Shown: piece by piece, positions 1-10,596 of the stretch
Position numbering within the stretch: the stretch's first letter is position 1
Layout: every line of letters begins with the position of its first letter
Assembly (NCBI GenBank): GCA_903632075.3
Contig: CAHIKZ030001779.1
Span: forward strand, 3,157,001 to 3,221,000
DNA length: 64,000 bases
Direction: 5' to 3'
Source: Acanthosepion pharaonis
Taxonomy: Eukaryota; Mollusca; Cephalopoda; Sepiida; Sepiidae
The notes under the pieces: model-generated
What the model saw: only the letters and a program-made list of their open reading frames with translations
Told to the model about the DNA's origin: nothing
Databases searched by the model: none
Program-made: the position numbers and the translations under genes

Positions 1-212
1 CTAGATGAATACAGCCCATTTGAATCTGGGATCCTAAAAATGACTTCTCCAGACACAGGAATATATCCATATTATATGTTAGACCCATCTTTTTTTTTTC
101 TCCTGACACTCTGCTTTGCTGTGTAAATATATATTATTCTTCACTTGGGACATGTGTATATATGTATATATAGTTTCTCATGTATATCTTAGTGATATAA
201 AAGTCTTTTCAT

Positions 213-330
213 TTCTTTTCCATTCAGCCATTCCATTCCATCCATGAATTATGGTGCCATTACATCATGGATATAATAATAATGTCTGTAATGGGCAAAA
301 TAATGGGAGAATAAATCTTTCTGATGTGAA
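213..330 (+). repeat. dispersed repeat, copy A
   Basis: This segment resembles 16208-16305. Shared landmarks, in order, are a CATTC-rich start, ATCCATG, then TCATGGATATAATAATG, TGTAATGGG/TATAATGAG and a run of AAATAA. The two copies lie about 16 kb apart in the same orientation. No coding content is seen. It may be the tail of a SINE or other non-autonomous element. Confidence 0.55.
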
Positions 331-874
331 TCTCTCCTATTAGATGATGATTAAAATAAAATCAAGTCGGAAAAAACTTTTAATTATAGTACTAACTAGC
401 AGCATGGCCTGGCATTGTCCGTGCTTGATTAAAAAATCATACGACTCATACAGCAATCACTATCACTTGACTTAAAATATTTTTGCCCTTCCTTGCCTTT
501 AAAGGAGTTCCCTTTGCCGTGCTGATGTTGCTACATGCCTTACTTCTTGCCTATCTCACACTGCAAATTTTTTCTAAGCTCTATACTAAACATTAAATCT
601 GTTACGAAAAAAGAACTAATCAAAATGAACACAAAATGATCAGCTTTAAAAAAGGACTCGTAACTGGAAAAAACCAAATGAAAAAAGAATGTTAACAACA
701 AATACTTTTTCACACCCAACCCAATTCTGTGGAATCAGAATCAACATTGAGTTTAAGCAAGTGAATGAGCCAATTGGAGTAAAGTGCCATGCAGATTTAA
801 ATTTTTCCCACTTGTGACGAATGCAACTATTGATTTTTTTGCATGCTAGCATTCTAATTAACATTCCTGTCAGT

Positions 875-954
875 CAGCTGTTGGCTCTCATGCTGGCCAA
901 TAGAATCTTCCTGCCTATTCGTGGCAGCCAGCTATAGGCTCTCACTCTGGCCAG
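875..954 (+). repeat. short imperfect direct repeat, 54-bp period
   Basis: CAGCTGTTGGCTCTCATGC at 875 recurs as CAGCTATAGGCTCTCACTC at 929, each followed by TGGCCA. The period is 54 bp. It lies in a locally GC-richer patch and is probably a small local duplication inside an older repeat. Confidence 0.6.
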
Positions 955-1128
955 TACAAAATGGCCGCAAACTACATGAAAACTGCCATAGAAGCATGAA
1001 AAAATTGATTATTTCCACTATCAATGGGAGTTGGGAAATGTGAAGTTGGTCTTGGCCTTCCCGCTAACTTAGAGCATGTGCATGTAAATTTTGGTGTAAA
1101 TCTGTCGAAAATTGCGGCCGTGCATTTG

Positions 1129-1130
<2 letters not shown>

Positions 1131-1160
<30 letters not shown>
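1131..1160 (+). repeat. (AC)15 microsatellite
   Basis: Uninterrupted AC dinucleotide tract. Confidence 0.95.
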
Positions 1161-1162
<2 letters not shown>

Positions 1163-3845
1163 CCTGCCTTTTATAGATAGAGATAAGAGAATATGTTGAA
1201 TAATTACTACAAGCACCCATCACAGATTTGACCCAGTGCAGCTGAGTCACTCAATGTTCATTGAAAAAAATGAAACAAATATATTTTAATATTTCAGTTG
1301 ACTCTTCCATAAAAGAAAATTTGAAAGGAGTTGGTAAATGCAAAAAAAAGACAATTTTTCTGGGCATAAAATTAAACATACAAAGAAGTCAAAATTTGTT
1401 ACAAAATTTACTTTAGAAGCATCAAAGGTTATTTTGGAAACAAAGTAAAAACCATTAATCAACTATGGAAATAAGTTCATATTTATTAAACTCTACAGTC
1501 CCACCAGGAAACCAGATGACTATCTATGCAAATGTCTTAGACAGGGAAGGGGGTTCATTGTTTAGTATCTGATACACAAAAAAACAGCAAGTCCAAGAAT
1601 TTCACTGTAGACCCAGTTTAAAAATTATTTAATTTTTCTTTTTTACATATGTGAAAAAGTTCAAGGTAAATAGGTGTATTATTGCTGTTCTTTTTGCTTT
1701 TCAACTTCTTTAAAATTAGGCTAACCATAATTTCTAAGCCTCAAACAGGGACAGTTTTCAATTTCTATCATAGACATGAGTCTGCATTTTTGTCAGGTGT
1801 TTGCTTTAGTGAGTTTTATGATTGGCTCTGACATTTAAATTGTGTTTTATATATTTTGGTGATGCTCAGACACACTGCACAGAGAATGACATTTTTATTT
1901 TTAATTTTGCTTTCATAGTGTTCACAAGAGATCTTGATGTGGAATAAATCACAAAGAGATCTCATTTGAAGTAGAGTATAACACAAAGAAGAAAATTTAA
2001 CCAACAATACCTATCCTATATGTCATGAAAATGGATAAATTTTGAATTTTTTCATATAGGATTTAAAAATCCCAAATCACTGCACTGCAGAAGCTACTTT
2101 TGCTACACTCACTAGTGTTGCCCACACCCTATATTTTGCTATTTTAGACTCTTTACTGCTAATAATATCTAGAGACATCTTAAAGTTTAAGAATTTGCGG
2201 AATAACATGCATGTTAAGACTAACTGACAAATTTTCTAATTTATAAATAAATAATTTATAACTACTCTAAATGATAGCAGGTACATGGGCAAAAAATCCA
2301 TCTTGATTTCATAATAGAAGACATGCTTATATTTTATTGTGGAAATAGGATTTATTTTTTGCATTTAAATTTTTATGAATCACTATTGAAATTATATAAC
2401 TTCCGTGAGTCATGAAGATGTAATTGAGTGTTTCAGATGATGTCAACTAATCCTTTAAATTCTGATAAGTTCAATTATGTTGTTGCTAGATGAGACAAAT
2501 TTGCACATACTGTTTTCTAAACAATGAAACAATTCATGGAATAAGAACAACAGAAACATAATTTTATTATTTCTTCATTTAATGCACAACAGTAAAGCAT
2601 GAATCATTGTTAGTTCTTTGGGAATTAAAGTCTGTATGTGTGACAGGATATGCTGTATTTGTAAAGCTAGGCCATCCTTTGTTCTCAGGGGATAGAATGA
2701 AGTTCATCTGGAATTTCAGATGTTATTCAATGTTTGTTGACATAACATCATTTCAACATCTTTATTTGGTGATGTCTGATCAAGAGTAAAAAGGAATTCT
2801 TCAAGTTAGCATGAATCTAGCAGAGTGTTGAGAAATATTTTTGATGTGTTGTGATTGGTTTATATTAGTTAGTCAATATCTTTGTTTCTTGTCAGTCAGA
2901 GTTTTGTATTATCTCCCTTCCACTGGATTTTACATTTTTATTATCAATTTTAAAAATTTTGATTATTTGTTATTAAACATTTGACTGTATTTTCTAAAAA
3001 AAATTGAACATTGATCCATAAAACTAAGTAAAAGATGAATGGGGTCATAATAAAAATTAAATCAATGGTAAAAATAAAATATGTCTGTAGCTGAAATAAA
3101 ATTTGTATTTTGAAAGTTATCTATATCAATATAAAACTTACAAGCAACCTATAAAGTAGCAGTAACAAAACCATCAACCACTTTCAACTCTTATTAAAAT
3201 AACAAATAAAAACAAGAAAAGATATTAAAAAAAACTTGCCAGATAAAGAAACTGAAATGACTATAAATGTATTACACAATGCAAAACCATAGTGTGAAGA
3301 AATGTTGCACTAACAATCAGTTTATTAAAAGACAATCACAATATCCAATGAGTGAACTTCAAGCAATGATAAACATAACAATAGCAAGTTAAATTATCAA
3401 TCTTAATAAACACCAGGTGACCTTACTTCTCTAATTAAGTCTTTTGGAAAAATATTTCCAACTGATTAGCTTCCTTTGTAAAGATTTTCCTCCCATATAT
3501 GCTTCTTCAACTATGATTGTGCCATTGTGTGTACTCTACTTGATGTTAAATACTGTAAGAATTATCTTCCCAAGTAGTCTGAACTTTGATAAAGAGTATA
3601 ATACTTCAGTCAGCCTGAATTATCTGAGACAGGTTACATTTTCGATCTTTGTGCATTTATATAAAATATACACGTATATCTATAGTGCATATTTTATATA
3701 CAACTTATGTTCTGAATGTAATGCTTCTATTTATTTCCACAGAAATGACAAAAAGAAATAACACTGGTGGATAGAGCAAGTTTTCAGCTGCAAAATACTA
3801 TTTTTGCCTTTTTCATGGTAGCAGTATTGTGAGGAAAATGCTTTT

Positions 3846-4066
3846 CTATATAATCCATTTTTCATTAGCCCAAATGTGGCATGTTACACATGCATCACTG
3901 TCACCACTGATGTCCCATTTTACCCACCACCTCACTGTAGACACATCCTCTGTTTGGTCTCTGTAAATACTCAGCAAGTATTGATGAAAGACAATGGATG
4001 CAATTTTTTCTGTATGGAAGAATTCACTGGCACAGCTTGGCTTTGTATTCAATTTCATGTCTGATG
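3846..4066 (-). pseudogene. mariner-type transposase N-terminal HTH remnant
   Basis: On the minus strand the frame reads KMASDMKLNTKPSC, then HTEKIASIVFHQYLLSIYRD, QTEDVSTVRWWV and SGDSDA. This order matches the N-terminal helix-turn-helix of Mos1-like mariner transposases, where the usual form has HRRLL..YGDQTVDVSTVRRWV..SSGDSD. Only the DNA-binding part remains. The catalytic DDD region is absent, and the reading frame leaves the homologous part at about residue 70. It is a short relic with no visible inverted repeats. The family call rests on pattern memory, not alignment. Confidence 0.5.
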
Positions 4067-4214
4067 CCATTTTACCAGACTCATACTCAACTGTTATATA
4101 TAACAAGACTAAAAAATATTGCATATTAGTGGCATGTTCAATCATTACTGACATACAAACAACAATGGTTTCTGGCATTGTGAACCCATATAATAAAATA
4201 GAAGATATTACTGT

Positions 4215-4218
<4 letters not shown>

Positions 4219-4270
<52 letters not shown>
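4219..4270 (+). repeat. (AT)n microsatellite
   Basis: About 26 uninterrupted AT units. Confidence 0.95.
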
Positions 4271-4275
<5 letters not shown>

Positions 4276-4499
4276 ATTAACTGATTTAAAAATATGGTTC
4301 CATCACTACACAGGAATTACCATGTTTCAAAAACAGAATAAATAAATACTGAAATCAGACATCTCTATCAAAATATTTCTGGCACTTAAAAGAAACCAAT
4401 AAAACACCTACAGTAAAATTATTTATGCTCTGTAAATTTACACTGAGCATTGTTTTGTAAAAATAAAAATATCAATAAGAACAACGGATTATATATCTT

Positions 4500-6456
4500 A
4501 CTGTTCTTTCTTTTTTACTATACTTCCACCTATACCGTAGCGACATGTCTGACTGCAATAGACGTCTCTTTGCCTCCACCCGTAACGAATGTAAGTGTGT
4601 CCTCAATGATGCTAAGTCACTATTTGCAGCTCGAATGAAGGAACATATTGCATCTCACAAATTTGGCTCCAAAGATTATTGGCGTCTCTGCAAGAGCGTA
4701 TTGAACAATTGCAAACCCTCTATACCTCCTTTATTCAACCAGTTCGAAGTCCTGACCTCCTCTACCGACAAGGCTGAATGCTTTGCTCGGAAATTTTCAT
4801 TCAACTCGACGCTCGACTCTTCCGGTGTACCCATACCCGACTTCCCTCTGAGAACTGAGGCCATATTGAGTGGGTTAAACATAACCCCAACTTTGGTACT
4901 GGGCGTTATCTCCAATTTAGATCCCAACAAGGCTAGTGGTGGTGACGGGATACCAGCCATTGTCTTAAAGAAATGCACGCTTGAACTGGCGCCCGCCCTT
5001 TCGAAACTATACAACTACTGCCTCAAGGAATCTTGTTTTCCTGACTGCTGGAAGTCCTCTTCGATCATTCCTGTCTTCAAGAACTCCGGCGACCCCTCTG
5101 ACCCTTCCAATTACCGTCCTATCAGTCTCCTTTCCCTCTTCGGCAAAGTCTTCGAAGCTCTAATCAATACCGGGGTGGTTAACCACCTCACATCCCATAA
5201 TCTGCTCTCAGACAAGCAACATGGTTTCTGCTTTGCCCGATCTACAGCCGATGTGCTCACAGCCATCACTGAAACAGTCTTCCGAGCTCTCCAAAATAAC
5301 GGGGAAGCCCGAGCCGTGGCACTAGACATCTCCAAAGCATTTGATAGGGTTTGGCACGCCGGCCTTCTCCGCAAGATCCAGGGTTATGGCATTACGGGTC
5401 GATTATATAACGTAATACAATCATTCCTGTCAAACAATTGAATTGAATTGAAGGTCATTCACAATGGATTCTCCTCCAGTTCCTATCCCACAAATGCAGG
5501 TGTTCCTCAAGGCTCCATCCTAGGCCTCACTCTATTCCTTATCTACATAAATGACCTTCCTGACGCCGTAACTTCTCAAGTCGGCATCTACGCGGATGAC
5601 ACCACAATTTATTCCTGCCTCAAAAACAAATCTAGTCTCACTGACAAAACTCACCTTGCCGTGCGTCTCGAAAAGGACCTCCAATCGATTGTGAACTGGG
5701 GCATGAATTGGCTGGTCAACTTCAACGCTTCGAAGACAAAACTGCTCACCACAGAGAGCCTTCCCTTCCCTCCATTAGAATGTCTGACGCTCAACTTCTC
5801 GAGAGCAACTCTCTGCGGCTTCTTGGTCTCACGTTGACTGCTGACCTGAGATGGAATAAATACATCGAGTCAATTGCCTCGTCCACTGCAAGGAAAGTTG
5901 GCTCCCTGAGCCACGCTAGGAAGTTTTTCTCCCCTGAGTTGATCCTCCAGATATACAAATCCTTCTATTTGCCTCAAGGTTCTTGATAGGCTCCAGAAGC
6001 GGATATGCAATATGGTTGGCCCTGGCGTCTCGTCTACAGTCACTTTCTCACAGACGCGCCGTCGCCTCCCTCTGTCTGTTCTACAAATACTTTCATGGAA
6101 ATTGCTCCGAGGAGCTGCATTCGCTGGTTCCCAGACCTCATGAGTTCCAGCACCCTACGAGGCTGGCATCCTGCTCTCACCCCTTCACTGTCGAAACTCC
6201 TAAATGTAGCCGTCTCTTCTACTCTAATAGCTTCATGTCTCGTACCTCTCGCCTGTGGAACTCTCTTCCTTTCCCCTGTTTCCCTGTGAGCTATAATCTC
6301 CAGCTATTCAAGTGTAATGTCAATCGACATCTCCAGTTGCCTTAATCTATCTACTACCCTCATCCTTTCTTCTATCACTCCTATCTGAACTTGCTATTTT
6401 CTGTAACCCCTTGCGTCCTAGTGGCTTCCCGCCTGGCTTGGGGTGAAATGCTTAAA

Positions 6457-6458
<2 letters not shown>
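4500..6458 (+). mobile_element. family-A LINE (Jockey/CR1-like), youngest copy, 5'-truncated
   Basis: This is a non-LTR retrotransposon fragment containing the reverse transcriptase, the C-terminal region and the 3' UTR. It is strikingly GC- and CpG-richer than its flanks, which suggests a recent insertion. The 3' UTR ends with CTTGGGGTGAAATGCTTAAA and runs into an (AT)n tract. The same terminal words, including CACCCCAAGC on the opposite strand, occur in three decayed copies: 24027-24670 (+), 25803-26280 (-) and 52325-52845 (-). The endonuclease domain and 5' UTR are missing. I could not find a target-site duplication. Confidence 0.8.
4545..6345 (+). pseudogene. LINE reverse transcriptase pseudogene (family A)
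   Basis: The enzyme would copy the LINE RNA at a nicked genomic target. Visible landmarks are the pre-RT region with GLNI and NKASGGDGIPA, the finger motif SNYRPISLLS, motif A ALDISKAFDRVWHAGLL, motif B AGVPQGSILG and motif C YADDTTIY. These are followed by a thumb and C-terminal region that includes LRLLGLT and, after a break, VASLCLFYKYFHGNC. Lesions: an in-frame TGA at 5439 inside a threefold AATTG slippage repeat, a frameshift near 5750, and a deletion at about 5975. At that deletion, residues corresponding to EYCCHIWSGASAMYLE of the 52.8-kb copy are missing. A further frameshift lies near 6040. The stop is at 6343. The element is non-functional but little decayed. Confidence 0.85.
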
Positions 6459-6496
<38 letters not shown>

Positions 6497-6650
6497 TTAT
6501 AAGAAATTTCTTTTTTACTCTTCGTTTTCATTTTATCTGTCAAAAGTGATTTAATTTCTAAAATCCTTCGGTCTAAAGAAATGAATATGTAAATATAATC
6601 ATGAAATTGATGTTTTATAAGGATTTTCTTTACTTATTATTATTATTATG

Positions 6651-6682
<32 letters not shown>

Positions 6683-6720
6683 TATATGTTTGTATTTATA
6701 TATATATATGTTTGTGTTTA

Positions 6721-6807
<87 letters not shown>

Positions 6808-6890
6808 TCAGGCAGTAAGTATTCATCCAAATAAGTTTGATTAAAAAAAGTGAGGTTTTTCTATATAATTTTTTTTTGTTAATCAAACTT

Positions 6891-6947
<57 letters not shown>

Positions 6948-7109
6948 TAAAATGTGGATGAAATCCAATGTAATGTTTAAACAAGCTAGAAGTATAAACA
7001 TTTTCATAAATTTTACATTTTGCTATTTAATTTAGCTTCATCAAAATTTCTGATGATACTAAATTAAAAAAGTGAAAACTATTAAATTTTCTTACTTATT
7101 CCTTATTTA

Positions 7110-7168
<59 letters not shown>
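6459..7168. repeat. cluster of (AT)n and (GATA)n microsatellites
   Basis: Several tracts lie in 700 bp: AT at 6466-6492, 6651-6679, 6768-6804, 6894-6944 and 7112-7168, and a TATC/GATA tract at 6721-6767. The cluster starts exactly at the 3' end of the family-A LINE. LINE tails commonly seed or land in such tracts. Confidence 0.9.
6833..6890. repeat. 12-bp inverted repeat between AT tracts
   Basis: AAGTTTGATTAA at 6833-6844 and its exact complement TTAATCAAACTT at 6879-6890 enclose 34 bases. The short unit lies between two AT microsatellites. The motif TTAATCAAACTTG appears again next to a TG tract at about 24889-24902. Confidence 0.75.
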
Positions 7169-7169
<1 letters not shown>

Positions 7170-7172
<3 letters not shown>

Positions 7173-9240
7173 GATTGAATGATAAGCCACTTTTTGTATG
7201 TTTGCATATAAATGTACCTCTGTACATGTTTATGTGTGTTTATGTTACTCTGCATACATATACACAGAAGCACCTGTATGTGTATTTTTAAATATTTCCC
7301 TGAAAGTGTGGGAAAATAAAATAAATCTGATAAATTAAATAAACTATTAATAATGTATAGTAAAAAAAGAAATACATTTTCTCATGGTGTTAAGAGTAAA
7401 GGAATCAGAAATATCATTACCCCACTTGATTTTGTAAAAACACTGTTAAATGCCATTATTGAAATCTATTATAAAACAAATTTTTCTGCTTCAGTCTCTT
7501 TCTCTTTACTCCAAGATGTACCAGTACTGTCCCACTGGAGCCCATCAGTTTTCCCAATCTGTTGATGACTGACCCTCTCTTTCCACTTTCCAATGCATGG
7601 CATTTGCACATCACTTCCAAAACTTACACCTATGAAGTCAGAGAAAACTTTTCTTTAGTTGTTTCAACTCAGTGCAAGACTTGAGCTTGATCATTAATAT
7701 GATGTCTTATACTTACCTTAACTCTTGGACCAAGAAAAAGAAAATGGACTTACCATAACCATGCGTAAATCTTCCAGTGATAAAATAAGTACAAACTTTT
7801 CTTTGGTTGTTCCATCTCTGCACAAGGCTGACTTGAGCTGGGCCATTAATCTTCCTCTTTTTTATGTGCCACCTCAGAACATAAGTGATCATGTCTCACC
7901 ACAATTTCCTGTCCTTTATAATGCTTATACTTAGTTACACTAACTTCTGAAACAAAAAGAAAATGTACAAGAATATACACAAGAGACATTAAGAACTTTG
8001 TTTCACTACAGTCACCACCATAAAAAAGAATAAACAACCCACAGTAGAAACCTATGTTTTTGTATACTTTTGTTCTTTGTTTAATATATGTAAACATGCA
8101 TGCACCTAAAATACACACAAACATACAGTATCTATCTTTTTGTTGACTTTAATTATCAACACATGATGTTCCAATGTTATTGTTATATTTTGTTATGGTT
8201 TACACTTTAAAAAGAAAGGCCACTAAGAAATAATAATATCTTTCACTTGAAAAGTTATCACTATGCAATTACTTAATTCATTTGCCTAAATTCAAACTAT
8301 ATTATTATGCTCTTTTATAATCTGTAATAATTAATGCAATTATCCCTTTGCTAATCAATTTTCATGGTTAACTTTATGCTGCACACTTCCATGCTTCATA
8401 GATAACATTTTATGATAAAGACAAATACCAACTTAAAAACTTGGGATTTGAAAATACATTAAAGATACCAAAACAACCAACAAAACCATTGATGTTTCTA
8501 TTATTAACAGCAAATAGATATCTTATAAGTTCAAATCTTTGGATACAGGGAGAGCTTGCAATCAGATTCAGGAAGATTGTTCATACAAATTTGCATCCAT
8601 TTGCATTGTTAATGTGACTATGTTAAAATATGTAATGTATATTAGGCATAATGATCTATCTTGAAGAACTCTATAACATAAAATAATTTATCTTAAAAAC
8701 TCTATAACATGCTTTTATAGAAATAAAAAAAGGGAAATTATCATTTGCATTTTTACAAAACTCAAAAGGTTTTTTAGCCAATCTTATTTTTTCTTGGATT
8801 TCCTCAATAAAAATTATTATTAGTCAGGGAATAAATTCTCTATAAAGCAACTTTAAAGAGATAATTTATTTTCATTTAGAATGTATTTAATATTTTCAGT
8901 AGAAATAGATTTTCCTCTGGATAATCTTGTGAAATTTAATAAATCTCTCAAATTCTCACAAAATCTCTGAAAATGATAACATTTTATTTTGAAGTTTTAT
9001 CTAGGTTTGCTTTTCACTTTACTGGTGCTGGAAACCATAACGCTCTGTTAGAAAGAACAAAAGTGATATGGTTATAACTGAAAATTATCAGCTAAATTTT
9101 AGAGGTGATCACAGCTTGTTGTTTTACTTGTTCATGGATTTTCATCTTCATCTGAAATGTTAGATTTCAAGGAGCAGAGAAAATGAATCAAATTTTGCTT
9201 TAACTTAAAAAATGCTGCAGAATCCTACCAAATACTAATT
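7170..9240. other. AT-rich non-coding stretch
   Basis: I recognise no gene here. The only internal structures I noticed are the diverged tandem duplication at about 7640-7964 and a 30-bp near-repeat around ACTCTATAACAT at 8668-8710. Confidence 0.6.
7640..7964 (+). repeat. diverged tandem duplication, about 150-210 bp units
   Basis: AAACTTTTCTTTAGTTGTT near 7648 recurs as AAACTTTTCTTTGGTTGTT near 7792. Both are followed by CTTGAGCT, CATTAAT, then TTATACTTA and AAAAAGAAAATG in the same order. The units are diverged and spaced unevenly, so this is an old duplication. Confidence 0.6.
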
Positions 9241-9252
9241 TTATCACTTAGA

Positions 9253-9460
9253 GCCATGGCGTTCTATATTAACAGGCCTCTGCGTAAGGCCGCTACCGCG
9301 ATTGACTGGAGGCCGGCTGACAATTAGATCGTTTTAGTTTCAGTTTGAGCGAACTGCTGCGTACTGTGTACTCTTAAGTTGTTGGATCGAGAAATTCAAA
9401 GGAATCTTTTAATTTTACTTTTGGTTCGAATATCATTTAACTTATTTATTTGAAGTAAGT
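9253..9460 (+). promoter_or_regulatory. CpG-rich segment with a strong splice donor, upstream of the P-like element
   Basis: Within very AT-rich DNA, positions 9253-9400 are relatively GC-rich and carry several CpGs (GGCGTTC, TGCGTAAGGCCGC, ACCGCGATTG, GAGCGAAC). The segment ends near 9453 at GAAGTAAGTAT, which fits the consensus 5' splice site. About 850 bp downstream, a T-rich tract ending TTTTTTTTAG at 9-10 bp before 10301 looks like an acceptor. It could be the promoter and 5' untranslated exon of the P-element-like gene at 10.6-12.9 kb. Its function is inferred only. Confidence 0.35.
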
Positions 9461-10590
9461 ATATTTGATTATTTTAGTTTGAGTCCATACATTATTTATA
9501 TTTAAATTGTAAAAAGTCAACTTTGGTGCTTAAATTTACTCGCACAAAAAGATTTACTTAAGTTTAAAAAGCCTTAACATTTTTAAATTAAAGTTTAATT
9601 CATTTTTGTCATTTTCCCTCTTAAAGTTTGTTCAACATTTTTTGATTAAAGTTTAAAGAATTATTTATTGATAAAATGCAATTCTTTTTGAGTAATTTGT
9701 GTTATTTTAAGAAGCAAAACAAAACAACGTTTAACAAATTTGAACAGAATTTAATTTAGTTTCTTCAAAGACGTAAACCGGTAAAGAAAACTATTTTTAT
9801 TATAAAATGAATTAAATTTTTTTTTTTTCATAAATTCAATGTCATTACTTAATTTGATATTTATTTTTGATATCGCTAAAAAAACATTGTTATGAGTGAA
9901 AACTTAAAAGTAAAACATAACGTCAACGAAATTTAAAGTTTAATTTTCTCAAGTTTTTATTTTAAAACCATGATAAAAAATTAGCATAAGTCAACATTAA
10001 ATTAAATTTAAATTAAGTTTGAATAATAAATTTGAATAAAATTTTAATAGAGAAAGGTTCATTAACATTCCTCTATTAAAACTTTATCCAACATTTCCAT
10101 TAAAGTAAAAAAAAAAAAAAAAACAAACGAATTTCTTCGCGCATTTGTTTCCGAAAATGATTATTTTTACTACATTAGTTACCAATTGGTGAACTGTAAG
10201 TATTTTTTCACTTATTAAAATTAAAGAAAAAAATAATAATAAATTTATTACATGCAGTAATGTCAATATTTTAATTATTATTTTATTATTTTTTTTTTAG
10301 AAAGGTCTCCTTTTTTACGCCTTTTGACTACAAAATTTATTTTACAAGACACGTATAATAATAATACCATTTTATTTATTTATTTTAATATTTTTCTGAT
10401 ATTGTTGTTAAAGGCAAAATGCATTATTTTTACTTTACTTTAATTGTTTTGCTTTAAGGTAAAAAAAAAGTTATATTCCTATAGTTTTAGCCGAGCGTAT
10501 TAAAATAACTAAACTAAAGGAAAGGTTACTTATGAATGTTTTTAAATTTAATATAAAGTTTTAAAGTAAATAACATTGGCCTTCAAATTT
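9461..10590 (+). other. very AT-rich, intron-like stretch
   Basis: No open frame of note. The segment lies between a good donor-like site (about 9453) and an acceptor-like T tract with AG at 10299-10300, so it could be an intron of the P-like element. I could not find the CxxC zinc ligands of a THAP domain here. Confidence 0.4.
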
Positions 10591-10596
10591 TGATAC

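Larger units (their letters stand above)
1..3840. other. AT-rich non-coding stretch
   Basis: I see no gene in this stretch. It contains one copy of a dispersed repeat (213-330), a GC-richer piece at about 860-1250 with a CA microsatellite, and otherwise AT-rich DNA. The open frames have compositions dominated by Phe, Leu, Ile and Lys and match no family I know. Minus-strand open stretches at 646-864 and 972-1250 look somewhat protein-like, but the second runs through the CA tract as a Cys-Val repeat, so I do not call them. Confidence 0.6.
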
